In this document: in pieces, positions 32,094 through 40,102 of the stretch | How positions within the stretch are numbered: position 1 is the stretch's first letter | Layout: every line of letters starts with the position of its first letter | Origin: REEB95 sp035934995 | Lineage (GTDB): Bacteria > Pseudomonadota > Alphaproteobacteria > ATCC43930 > CGMCC-115725 | Assembly (NCBI GenBank): GCA_035934995.1 | Contig: DASYXI010000002.1 | Location: forward strand, 51,728 to 115,727 | Length of the DNA: 64,000 bases | Direction of reading: 5' to 3' | Notes under the pieces: model-generated | Seen by the model: only the letters and a program-made list of their open reading frames with translations | What the model was told of the DNA's origin: nothing | Databases searched by the model: none | Made by a program: the position numbers and the translations under genes

Positions 32094-32705
32094 GGCATCC
32101 TCCGCAGCGCCGCCGAGGGCAGCGGCGCCCGCGTCTATCCGCCGCGAGTCGCCGCTGACGTTGCGATCATCGCCAAGAAGTGTCAATGCTCGAACATCGA
32201 GAGGAATCTCTTCCATCGCCTGGTAGGCGTCGGGCTTTCGATCGGGAAGCTCTCGTGCGCCGTCGTCGGCAGGCACGATGCTTCGAAATCAACGCAGGCG
32301 ATGGGCTGCAATCGAGGCATGCGCCATTTTCACGTTCGTCACTATCCCTGCCCAGGTGTCCTTCCTCCTCGAATAAACGGCCGACGGCTGCAATTCATCC
32401 GACGCCCCTGCGCCGTCTCGTATCGCATTGACATGAATTAGGAGTTAGGCCTCCAGGCTAGCCTGAAGGCATAGGTATTGAAACCCAGAAATGTATTGGC
32501 CAGCAAGGCGCTAGCCTAACGAGGCCCGTAGACGGCGCAATCACGGCACCGACCGCGGCATGTCGGACGGTCACCCCCCCTGCATGCCGGTGAATGCGTA
32601 GCGTCCTTCCGGCCGCTTGACGGCGTTCACCTGTTGATTTGTCGCCCTTGCGGGTAAAAATGGGACTGTCCGAAGGCAGCCTCCGTGGCGCGAAGCGGGG
32701 GAACG
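32094..32705. other. Intergenic region upstream of eno
   Basis: About 600 nt with no convincing gene. The eno frame continues open on the minus strand to 32276 with plausible composition (MEEIPLDVRALTLLGDD from an ATG at 32219), so a longer enolase or a small upstream ORF cannot be excluded. No fluoride aptamer signature (CTGATGA or its complement) is present. AT-richer sequence at 32400-32520 contains a GGCCTCCAGGCTAGCCTGA imperfect palindrome. Confidence 0.4.
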
Positions 32706-33896
32706 ATGGACAGCGCTCAACTGGGGAAGCGGCGTCCGCGCACGGCGGGACGCCTTCGGGATCGTGTCTCTCCACCGCGGATGGCAGCACCAAGCAAATG
32801 GCGATGGGCATTCATCGCCGGCGCGACGCTGATCCTCGCGACGTTCGGCGGCACTCGCTCGGCCGGCGCCGTGGTCTACTGGTACTACTGCGATTCAGCC
32901 CACACCTATTATCCCTATGTGTCCACGTGTCCGGAGCCTTGGCGCCCTGTCGTCGCGCAACCGGAGCAGCCGCATCACGTGGTCGTTCCGCCGGCGGCGC
33001 CGTCTCCGGGCGGCTCGCCGAAGCCGGCGAAGGCCGCGCCGGTCCCGTTGACGCCCGCGCCAACATCGGCTGCGGCTCAACCAACCGGCGAGCCCGCCGC
33101 CGCACCCACGAGCGGCAAGCAAGCGGACGCCGGAGAATGGATTCAGATCGGCGAAAAGGGTTGGGATCAGGCGCGCGTCGTCAGGAAATCGGGGATTGGC
33201 ACGACGGCGGCCGAAATCGAAGTTCTGATGGACCTGAATCGGGAGATCCGCGCGTGTTCCGACCAGTTTCCGCCAAACGATGGGAACGCTCAGGACCAGG
33301 CGTCCTATCAGCGATGCATCGATGACGCCAAGAGCTCGTTCAAGGGGCCGTCGCACATGACCGCCCGCGCGAATTGCAGCACCGGCGAGATGTGGGGCTT
33401 CCGCCCGTGGCCGGGCGACACGCTCAACGAGAGCGAATGGGGCCCTGAGCCTTCGCGATTCTACGTAGGACGGATCCATCATCAGGTCGCCGGTTTGTCT
33501 TCAGGCGGTTACGACGACTCCGTCTTTAATTATCAGGGCTTCCGCGTCCCTACCGCCGCCTACACGGGCGTTGATGTCGACGGGGAGGTCTTTCGGGAGC
33601 TGTGCCCGAACTCGTATACGGATCCGCCCAAGTCCGACCTGGACGAGCTTAATCTCGACTTCGATTGCAAGGAGGAATTGCCCGAGGCGGAGCGCATCGC
33701 CGTCCAAGCGGGCCTCACGCACGTCATGAACGTCAGCATCATCAAGGATTGGGACGCGAAGAGCGAAGGGACGACCTGGTACGCCGCCCGCTGCTCCGCG
33801 ACGATCCTCACGAACACAGGCGTGCAAGCGAAGCTCGAGTACGAGGAAGTCCCGGTTCGCGGGGACTACTTCATCCGGACGAAGCTCGTCCCATGA
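32706..33896 (+). CDS. Secreted protein of unknown function with YYPYV motif
   Basis: A 396-residue protein. A hydrophobic segment (WRWAFIAGATLILATFGGTR) acts as signal or anchor, and the mature part opens with VVYWYYCDSAHTYYPYVSTC, a Cys-rich YYPYV motif seen in hypothetical proteins of related bacteria. A long Pro/Ala-rich linker follows, then a C-terminal domain of about 230 residues with six or so Cys. GGGGGA lies before the ATG at 32706; GTG at 32685 is an alternative. It stands alone between eno and the copper operon. Function not recognised. Confidence 0.7.
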   Translation: MDSAQLGKRRPRTAGRLRDRVSPPRMAAPSKWRWAFIAGATLILATFGGTRSAGAVVYWYYCDSAHTYYPYVSTCPEPWRPVVAQPEQPHHVVVPPAAPSPGGSPKPAKAAPVPLTPAPTSAAAQPTGEPAAAPTSGKQADAGEWIQIGEKGWDQARVVRKSGIGTTAAEIEVLMDLNREIRACSDQFPPNDGNAQDQASYQRCIDDAKSSFKGPSHMTARANCSTGEMWGFRPWPGDTLNESEWGPEPSRFYVGRIHHQVAGLSSGGYDDSVFNYQGFRVPTAAYTGVDVDGEVFRELCPNSYTDPPKSDLDELNLDFDCKEELPEAERIAVQAGLTHVMNVSIIKDWDAKSEGTTWYAARCSATILTNTGVQAKLEYEEVPVRGDYFIRTKLVP

Positions 33897-34168
33897 GCGC
33901 CGTCGCCGCCGTCACCCTCGCAGCTTTTTGCTATGGCGCCATTCTACTTACGCGTGGATATCCCCGAAAGATTCATTCACCGTCAAGCTCTTGGAGCGTA
34001 GCGTCCTAACCTCTTCTCTGCGGGGGCCACCGCTCGCAGGTTTCCTCATATTCGCGGACCGACCGCCGGGCGAGCGCGCCCGCAGCGGAGCGGCATGAAC
34101 TCTGCGTCATTCGGCCACGGCGCCGGGCGTCTTGGATCGGGCGCTAGCGAGTGCTATCGTCAGCGCGC

Positions 34169-34543
34169 ATGAGCGCCTTTTCTTTCCGCCGATTGCGCGC
34201 CGTTCTGCTGCTCGCGGCCTTCAGTCTCGGCCTTGCAAGCCAAGCACTCGCGGCGGTCACGGTAACCGTTCCGGTGAGGCCGGCAGCGTCGCCGGTGAAG
34301 ATGGTCATGCACGATTCAGGTGGCGTGATGGATTGCGCTGCATGCGACCGGACCAACGGGACTGCGACGATGCCGAATTGCCCGACCGCACCATTCTGCT
34401 GGGGCCTGACAGCCCTACCGGCCCAGGCCCTTCGTGTCGTCCGCGTCGCGGCGGTGGCCTTCGCGCCGCCGGCCATCGACGTGGTGCGCGGCATCGCGGT
34501 CCGGCCCGAACCGCCGCCGCCGCGTTTCCTCACCATCGTCTGA
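34169..34543 (+). CDS. Small secreted Cys-rich protein upstream of the copper operon
   Basis: A 124-residue protein starting MSAFSFRRLRAVLLLAAFSL, with a Sec signal peptide (cleavage near SQALAAVTV). It contains MVMHDSGGVMDCAACDRTNG and NCPTAPFCWGLTALP: four Cys plus Met/His residues that could bind copper. It is 114 nt before the multicopper oxidase and on the same strand. The family is unknown to me; a metal-related role is inference from context. Confidence 0.6.
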   Translation: MSAFSFRRLRAVLLLAAFSLGLASQALAAVTVTVPVRPAASPVKMVMHDSGGVMDCAACDRTNGTATMPNCPTAPFCWGLTALPAQALRVVRVAAVAFAPPAIDVVRGIAVRPEPPPPRFLTIV

Positions 34544-34657
34544 TACCGCGTCCGCCTTCGCGCGGATGCTGCACTCAATCCTGAATCGCGGCGCCTTTGG
34601 CGCGGTGAGCGCTTTCGCAACGGGCACAGCGCATCGCCCGAACCGAAAGCCGAAACG

Positions 34658-36094
34658 ATGGTGGAACGAATGCACAGAATTCTGATTCGACGTCGATCTC
34701 TTCTCGTGGCGGCTGGCGCCGCCGGTCTGATCGGAGCGCTGCCGCGCATGGTGCGCGCCGCGGCGGTCGACAAGGAGGTCCAGCTGACTCCGGCGCCCGG
34801 CCGCGTCGCGCTCGTTGGCGGCGGGCATCCCGAAACCGCCGTGTGGTGCTACGACGGGTCGGTGCCCGGCCCGGAAATCCGGCTGCGCCAGGGCGAGCGG
34901 GTCCGGATCGTCTGCGACAACCGGCTGGCGCAGGACACGACCATCCACTGGCACGGCGTGCGCGTGCCGAACCCGATGGACGGCGTGCCCTATGTCACCC
35001 AGCCGCCGATCGCGCCCGGCCGGAGCTTCATCTACGAATTCGCCGTGCCCGACGCCGGCACCTACTGGTACCACCCGCACGACCACAGCAGCGAGCAGAT
35101 CGGCCGCGGCATGATGGGCGCCTTCGTCATCGAGGAGCCGACGCCGCTGCCGGTCGACCGCGAGGTCGTGTGGGTGCTGGGCGATTTCCGCCTTCGGCCC
35201 GACGCCCGCATCGCCGGCGGGTTCGACAATCCGATGGAAATGAGCATGGCCGGCCGGATCGGCAACACGGTCACCATCAACGGCCGCGTGCCGACGGATT
35301 GCGCGGTGCGCAGCGGCGAGCGCGTCCGGCTCCGCCTGATCAATGCCGCCGCGGCGCGCATCTTCGGCCTCGAATTCCGCCAGCATCGTCCGCTCGTCGT
35401 CGCGCTCGACGGCCAGCCGATCGCGCCGCACGCGCCCGAGGGCGGCCGCGTCGTCCTCGCACCCGCCCAGCGCGTCGACCTCGTCCTCGACATGACCGGC
35501 AAGCCCGGCAGCAAATCGAGCGTCGTCGACACCTTCTACCGGCACCTGTCCTATCGCCTGGCCGATCTCGCCTATGCCGCCACGTCGCCGCTCCGGACCA
35601 AGCCGCTCCCACCGCCGGCGACGCTGCCGCGCAACACCCAGCCGGAACCCGATCTGGCGCAAGCGCAGCGCCATGTCGTCACGCTCACCGGCGGCATGAT
35701 GGGCGGTGGCGGCACGAACGGCATGAGCATGGGCATGGGAATGATGGGCGGCGGTCGCGCGATGTGGGCGATCAACGGCGCGGCGATCGTCAACGACGAC
35801 ATGCAGCACATGAAGCCGATCCTGACGCTGACGCGCGGCAAGACCTATGTCCTCGCGATCGACAACCGGACCGCGTGGCATCACCCGATCCACCTGCACG
35901 GCCATTCGTTCCGCGTCATCACGCGCAACGGCAAGCCGACCGCGTACCGCGCCTGGCGCGACACCGTGCTGATGCCGCCGCGCGAGCGCGCCGAGATCGC
36001 CTTCGTCGCCGACAACCCGGGCGACTGGATGTTCCACTGCCACATTTTGGACCACCAGGACGGCGGCATGATGGCCGTCATCCGGGTGACGTGA
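34658..36094 (+). CDS. Multicopper oxidase
   Basis: A 478-residue periplasmic multicopper oxidase. It has a twin-arginine-like signal (IRRRSLLVAAGAAGLIGALP). All four copper motifs are present: TIHWHGVR, TYWYHPHDHS, HHPIHLHGHSFRV and FHCHILDHQDGGMM. A Met-rich insert between domains (MGMGMMGGG and neighbours) resembles the substrate-binding region of CueO, suggesting cuprous oxidase activity. The ATG at 34658 is used; ATG at 34670 is an alternative with a closer GGTGGA. It heads a tight operon of thiol- and copper-related genes. Confidence 0.92.
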   Translation: MVERMHRILIRRRSLLVAAGAAGLIGALPRMVRAAAVDKEVQLTPAPGRVALVGGGHPETAVWCYDGSVPGPEIRLRQGERVRIVCDNRLAQDTTIHWHGVRVPNPMDGVPYVTQPPIAPGRSFIYEFAVPDAGTYWYHPHDHSSEQIGRGMMGAFVIEEPTPLPVDREVVWVLGDFRLRPDARIAGGFDNPMEMSMAGRIGNTVTINGRVPTDCAVRSGERVRLRLINAAAARIFGLEFRQHRPLVVALDGQPIAPHAPEGGRVVLAPAQRVDLVLDMTGKPGSKSSVVDTFYRHLSYRLADLAYAATSPLRTKPLPPPATLPRNTQPEPDLAQAQRHVVTLTGGMMGGGGTNGMSMGMGMMGGGRAMWAINGAAIVNDDMQHMKPILTLTRGKTYVLAIDNRTAWHHPIHLHGHSFRVITRNGKPTAYRAWRDTVLMPPRERAEIAFVADNPGDWMFHCHILDHQDGGMMAVIRVT

Positions 36095-36103
36095 GACGTA
36101 ACG

Positions 36104-36592
36104 ATGAACCGCAACAACCAGCCGATGGAGACCATTATGAACCGTCGAACCGCTTTGAAACTGGGCATGAGTTTTACGGCAACCGCCATCGCGACCGCCG
36201 CCGTACCAGCCTGGGCCGCGCTGGGTCCAGTCGAGGTCACGCTCTACAAGGACCCGGAATGCAGTTGTTGCCAGAATTATGCCGACTATCTGCGCAAAAA
36301 CGGCTTCGCCGTGACGGTCATCGGCACGCACGATCTGCCGCTGATGAACGACCAACTGGGCGTGCCGGTGAACCTCCAAGGTTGTCACTTGGCGAAGGTC
36401 GAGGGCTATGTCGTCGAAGGGCACGTGCCGGTCGACGTGGTCAAGCGCCTGCTCGCCGAGAAGCCCAAGATCAAAGGAATCACCTTGCCGGGCATGCCGG
36501 CGGGGGCGCCCGGCATGTACGGGAAGAAGACGGGGCCGTTCACGATCTATGCGTTCGGCTCGACGCCGCCCAAAGTCTACGCCACCGAATAG
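36104..36592 (+). CDS. DUF411 metal-binding protein
   Basis: A 162-residue exported DUF411 protein. Signal-like N-terminus (LGMSFTATAIATAAVPAWA), then VTLYKDPECSCCQNYADYLR with the family CxCC motif, and LQGCHLAKVEGYVVEGHVP. DUF411 proteins occur beside copper oxidases and are thought to bind copper. The start could be 36104, 36125 or 36137; the last (MNRRTALKLGM) gives the neatest signal peptide. Confidence 0.88.
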   Translation: MNRNNQPMETIMNRRTALKLGMSFTATAIATAAVPAWAALGPVEVTLYKDPECSCCQNYADYLRKNGFAVTVIGTHDLPLMNDQLGVPVNLQGCHLAKVEGYVVEGHVPVDVVKRLLAEKPKIKGITLPGMPAGAPGMYGKKTGPFTIYAFGSTPPKVYATE

Positions 36593-36599
36593 CGATCGT

Positions 36600-37244
36600 A
36601 TGCGTTCCGGGCGAACGACCAGCGGACTGATCGGCGTCGCGATCGTCGTGGCATCGATCGGCGTATTCATGCTGTGGCGCGCGAACCAGCGGCCGGCGGC
36701 GACGGAATCGACTGCGCCGCCCACGCCGGCGCTCGCCCTATCCAGCGATTCACTCACGCTGCTTGCAAGACCGCGTCCGGTTCCGATCGTGAATTTCGTC
36801 AACGGCGACGGCAAGCCAATGACGACCGCCGATTTCGGCGGCCGTACCGTCCTGCTCAATATCTGGGCGACATGGTGCGCGCCGTGCCGCAAGGAGATGC
36901 CGACGCTCGACCGGCTCGAGCAGAAATTGGGCGGGCCGAACTTCGAAGTCGTCGCGCTGTCGATCGACCATCAGGGCCGCGATGTCGTTGCCCGGTTCTA
37001 TCGCGAACTCGGGGTCAAGGCGCTCCGCATCTATTTGGACAGCTCGGCCAAAGCGATCGGGCCGCTCGAGGTCGTCGGTCTGCCGACGACATTGCTGATC
37101 GATCGCAACGGCTATGAGATCGGCCGCAAGATCGGCCCCGCCCAGTGGGACAGCGCCGAGAACGTCAAGCTGATCCGTCGCTACATTGCAACAACCGCCG
37201 GCGCCGGGAATGCAAAACCGGGTTCGGGAGCTGCGGCGCAATGA
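36600..37244 (+). CDS. TlpA-family thioredoxin-like protein
   Basis: A 214-residue membrane-anchored thioredoxin of the TlpA/ResA type. One N-terminal helix (SGLIGVAIVVASIGVFML) precedes the redox motif in IWATWCAPCRKEMPTLDRLE, with the cis-proline region VVGLPTTLLIDRNG. It reduces periplasmic disulfides, taking electrons from a CcdA-type partner. The next gene is exactly such a partner and overlaps by 4 nt (ATGA). Confidence 0.92.
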   Translation: MRSGRTTSGLIGVAIVVASIGVFMLWRANQRPAATESTAPPTPALALSSDSLTLLARPRPVPIVNFVNGDGKPMTTADFGGRTVLLNIWATWCAPCRKEMPTLDRLEQKLGGPNFEVVALSIDHQGRDVVARFYRELGVKALRIYLDSSAKAIGPLEVVGLPTTLLIDRNGYEIGRKIGPAQWDSAENVKLIRRYIATTAGAGNAKPGSGAAAQ

Positions 37245-37975
37245 CCGGCCTTTCGGCTATCGCTCTGTTGACCAGCTTTGCGGCCGGCATGGTCTCGTTT
37301 CTCACGCCCTGCGTCCTGCCGCTGGTGCCGGGCTATGTCTCGTATGTCGCCGGTCAGTCGCTCGATCGGCTTTCATCCAACCCGTCGTCCCGCTTCGCGT
37401 CGCTGCGGATGGCCGGGCTTTTCGTCTTGGGATTCTCGACGGTGTTCATCGCCTTGGGCGCCAGCGCCACGGCGTTGGGCCGATGGCTGCTGGCCTACCG
37501 GTACGAGGCCAATCTCGCCGCCGGCGCGGTGGTCATCGTGTTCGGGCTTTTGATGCTGGGCCTGAAGCGGCCGATGTTCTTGATGCGGGACTTGCGCTTT
37601 CACGCCAATTTGCCGGGCGGCCGGCCGCTCGCCGCCTACGTGCTCGGTCTCGCTTTTGCGTTCGGTTGGACACCGTGCATCGGTCCGGTCCTCGGTGCGA
37701 TCCTGACGACGAGCGCGGTTTCGGCGACCGTGATGCAGGGCATTGTCCTGCTCGCGGCTTACTCGCTCGGTCTCGCGATCCCGTTCCTCGGCGCGGCGAT
37801 GTTCACGGACCGGCTGGTGGGACGCTTGAAAACGCTCGGCCGAATCGGGCGGAGGCTCGAAATCGGCGCCGGCGCCGTGGTGGTCGCGATGGGCGTCGCC
37901 ATCGTCACCGGCGGGCTCACGACCTTTTCCTACTGGCTGCTGGAGACCTTTCCCGTGCTGGCCAAGATCGGATGA
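37241..37975 (+). CDS. CcdA-family thiol-disulfide transmembrane protein
   Basis: A 244-residue, six-helix membrane protein of the CcdA/DsbD-beta family. The two redox cysteines lie in SFLTPCVLPLVPGYVSYV and FGWTPCIGPVLGAILTT. It passes reducing power from cytoplasmic thioredoxin to periplasmic TlpA-like proteins, here almost certainly its upstream neighbour. Within a copper operon this pair may keep Cys ligands reduced. Confidence 0.93.
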   Translation: MTGLSAIALLTSFAAGMVSFLTPCVLPLVPGYVSYVAGQSLDRLSSNPSSRFASLRMAGLFVLGFSTVFIALGASATALGRWLLAYRYEANLAAGAVVIVFGLLMLGLKRPMFLMRDLRFHANLPGGRPLAAYVLGLAFAFGWTPCIGPVLGAILTTSAVSATVMQGIVLLAAYSLGLAIPFLGAAMFTDRLVGRLKTLGRIGRRLEIGAGAVVVAMGVAIVTGGLTTFSYWLLETFPVLAKIG

Positions 37976-37989
37976 CCCAGGAGGTTTGC

Positions 37990-38349
37990 ATGCAACCGCG
38001 CAACAGCCAAATTTCGCAAATCGCACGAGCGCCGATGAACGCTAATGCCGGGCAGCGCGCCCGGTCTTGGTTGACCAGCCCGCGCGGCCTGTTGCTCGTC
38101 GGCATCGCCGTGATCGCCGCCGGACTCGCGTTGGGCTGGAACTGGATCGTCGCACTCGGCCTCGCGCCCATCGTCCTGGCGATCGCACCCTGCGCACTGA
38201 TGTGCGCACTCGGCATGTGCATGATGGGGATGGGGCATGGAAAAACCACCGGCCCAACCGCGGCCCCCGAGGCGAAGATGTCAGAGCCGGTATCCTGCGC
38301 GATCTCCGAAGCCGACGTTGATTCACAACGCACAGACGAAAGGACGTGA
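37990..38349 (+). CDS. Small two-helix Cys/Met-rich membrane protein
   Basis: A 119-residue protein with two hydrophobic helices (GLLLVGIAVIAAGLALGWNW and IVALGLAPIVLAIAPCAL), followed by CALMCALGMCMMGMGHG, a Cys/Met/His-rich stretch suited to copper binding. The strong AGGAGG 5 nt before the ATG at 37990 decides the start over the ATG at 37972 that overlaps the ccdA stop. It resembles small DUF2933-type proteins near copper genes. Confidence 0.72.
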   Translation: MQPRNSQISQIARAPMNANAGQRARSWLTSPRGLLLVGIAVIAAGLALGWNWIVALGLAPIVLAIAPCALMCALGMCMMGMGHGKTTGPTAAPEAKMSEPVSCAISEADVDSQRTDERT

Positions 38350-38350
38350 C

Positions 38351-38650
38351 ATGACAAACTTGCTCAAGAACCGCGCCGCCATTGCTCTCGTGCCCGTTGC
38401 CCTCATTCTCGCCGCTTGCGCTCAGCAACCGTTGCCGCCCGCTCAGGCCGCACCGATGGGAATGCAGAGCGGGGCCAACGACCAAACGTCCCGCATGAAC
38501 GGGATGATGATGGAGGGCGGAGCCGACAACCAGATGGCTGGCATGAACAGGATGATGCAGATGAGCCAAATGATGGACCGCTGCAATGCCATGATGCAGC
38601 ACGACACGATGCATTCGTCGGGGGCAGGCGACGGCGAGCATCAACAATAG
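38351..38650 (+). CDS. Methionine-rich lipoprotein
   Basis: A 99-residue lipoprotein with lipobox ILAACAQQ. The mature part is extremely rich in Met (MNGMMMEGGADNQMAGMN, then RMMQMSQMMDRCNAMMQ and HDTMHS), a composition typical of periplasmic copper- or silver-binding proteins. It begins 2 nt after the preceding stop and is the last gene of the operon. Confidence 0.75.
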   Translation: MTNLLKNRAAIALVPVALILAACAQQPLPPAQAAPMGMQSGANDQTSRMNGMMMEGGADNQMAGMNRMMQMSQMMDRCNAMMQHDTMHSSGAGDGEHQQ

Positions 38651-38872
38651 GCTCCGACGACGATTGGCGGTGTGGCTCGTGTGTGGTCGGATGACAACTT
38701 GGACGGCTGGCTCGCCGATCCATGCGGCTCGGTTCTGGGCGCGCGTATGACAATCAAAGTTCTAGACCCGACGACCCGGCGAGACATCGTTGCCTATTCT
38801 AAAGGAAGAGAGCCATGCTGATGGAGCCTCCGCAGAAGCCTCCGTGACACGAAATGTGCAGCGGTGATGTTC

Positions 38873-38893
38873 GGTAGGGGGTCAGTTTGAAAT
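38873..38893 (+). repeat. Inverted repeat, left copy
   Basis: The 21-nt sequence beginning GGTAGGGGGTCAGTTTGAAA matches the reverse complement of 39116-39136 at 18 of 21 positions. The pair brackets a 68-residue ORF, a size suggesting a small non-autonomous mobile element or insertion-sequence remnant. No transposase lies between. Confidence 0.5.
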
Positions 38894-38920
38894 TTCCGCT
38901 CGTTGCGGTATCGAGTAGAC

Positions 38921-39127
38921 ATGATCGACGCGCGCTCCCTGGCCTTAGGTGGCTGCGCCTGTTGGCTGATCGTTGTGCTGATTCATGTTGCCGAATGGCA
39001 GCACCTCTTCCCCGGCATGGGATGGGGGTTGCCAGACAGCCCCGGCCATTACCTCGACTTATTCAGTGCAATCGGCGGCGGCCTGCTGTTGCTCGTCGCT
39101 TTCCTTGCGCGCCTATTTTCAAAGTGA
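38921..39127 (+). CDS. Small hypothetical membrane protein between inverted repeats
   Basis: A 68-residue ORF starting MIDARSLALGGCACWLIVVL, with two hydrophobic helices (the second is SAIGGGLLLLVAFLARLF). Its last codons overlap the right inverted repeat. No clear ribosome-binding site and no family recognised. It is either a genuine small membrane protein or a passenger of a decayed element. Confidence 0.45.
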   Translation: MIDARSLALGGCACWLIVVLIHVAEWQHLFPGMGWGLPDSPGHYLDLFSAIGGGLLLLVAFLARLFSK

Positions 39128-39136
39128 CCCACTACC
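39116..39136 (-). repeat. Inverted repeat, right copy
   Basis: On the minus strand it reads GGTAGTGGGTCACTTTGAAA plus one base, matching the left copy at 38873-38893 at 18 of 21 positions. It overlaps the stop of the small membrane ORF. Confidence 0.5.
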
Positions 39137-39424
39137 AAGCGCGGCTAACCAAAATCGAAGGCGATACCACCGATTGATCGTGGTTTGCGAAGTATAATAT
39201 CGCCTTCCTGATCTCGATGTCGCGTCGGTAGGTCATCGGGTAGATCGAACGCGTTGATCTGAACGAAGGGAGCCAAACCGATATTGGGCGTGCGCCAAAA
39301 CTGCTACGGGTCTGCTACGGGTCGTAGCTCCTGCCGTGTTCGCAACTTCCGCCGTTTCCGGTGCGGTAAACGATTGATTTGGCTGACGAAAGGCGGATTT
39401 CCAAGGTTTTTCGGCATGGGATTG

Positions 39425-39490
<66 letters not shown>

Positions 39491-39684
39491 ATCTTCCCAC
39501 TGCATCAACGCTCTGGCGCGGTATAGCGTAGCGGCTGTGGCGCCGAGCATTGAGCCCAATCTCGGTGATCGCGCCGTGCGCCTCAACCATCGAAAAAATT
39601 TGCAGGACGATGTCGATTTCCGGAAAGCCCGTTCGTCGTTCTGATGCCAGACCGATGAAGCTGGCTCAAACAAGGAGACAGACG

Positions 39685-40053
39685 ATGCGTGTAATGGTGT
39701 TGGTTAAAGCGACCGAAGGCAGCGAAAAGGGCTTTTCTCGCACGCCTGAGACGACCGAGATGCTCGAGGCGATGGGCAAATTCAATGACGATCTGCGCAA
39801 GGCCGGCATCATGCTCGCCGGCGACGGCCTCAAGCCGTCCTCGCAGGGCAAGCGTATTGCGTTCGATGGCCCCCGCCGGACGGTCATCGACGGGCCGTTC
39901 GCCGAAGCCCGCGAGCTCGTCGCCGGATTCTGGCTCTGGGAAGTCAAGGACATGGACGAGGCGGTCGCCTGGGTGAAGCGCTGCCCCAATCCCATGATGG
40001 GACCGAGCGAGATCGAAATCCGGCCGCTCTACGAGATGGCTGATCTGCAATAA
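39685..40053 (+). CDS. YCII/DGPF-domain protein
   Basis: A 122-residue YCII-related protein. It begins MRVMVLVKATEGSEKGFSRT, includes the family motif DGPFAEARELVAGFWLWEVK and ends with EIEIRPLYEM. AAGGAG precedes the ATG at 39685. DGPF proteins are the typical genomic partners of TPR-extended ECF sigma factors (ECF42 group), and such a gene follows 49 nt later. Role unknown; possibly a small-molecule-binding or catalytic target of that sigma factor. Confidence 0.9.
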   Translation: MRVMVLVKATEGSEKGFSRTPETTEMLEAMGKFNDDLRKAGIMLAGDGLKPSSQGKRIAFDGPRRTVIDGPFAEARELVAGFWLWEVKDMDEAVAWVKRCPNPMMGPSEIEIRPLYEMADLQ

Positions 40054-40102
40054 GAAGCCGCCGCCCGCTTGCCTCCCTTGCGGCTTTGGGCGACAAGGCG
40101 GC

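Noticed and set aside
32094..32450. Fluoride riboswitch upstream of eno
   Set aside because: I looked for the CTGATGA core and the GGxGATGG segment on both strands; neither is present.
34843..36630. 595-codon frame over the multicopper oxidase
   Set aside because: Out-of-frame reading rich in Arg and Pro; copper motifs lie in the 34658 frame.
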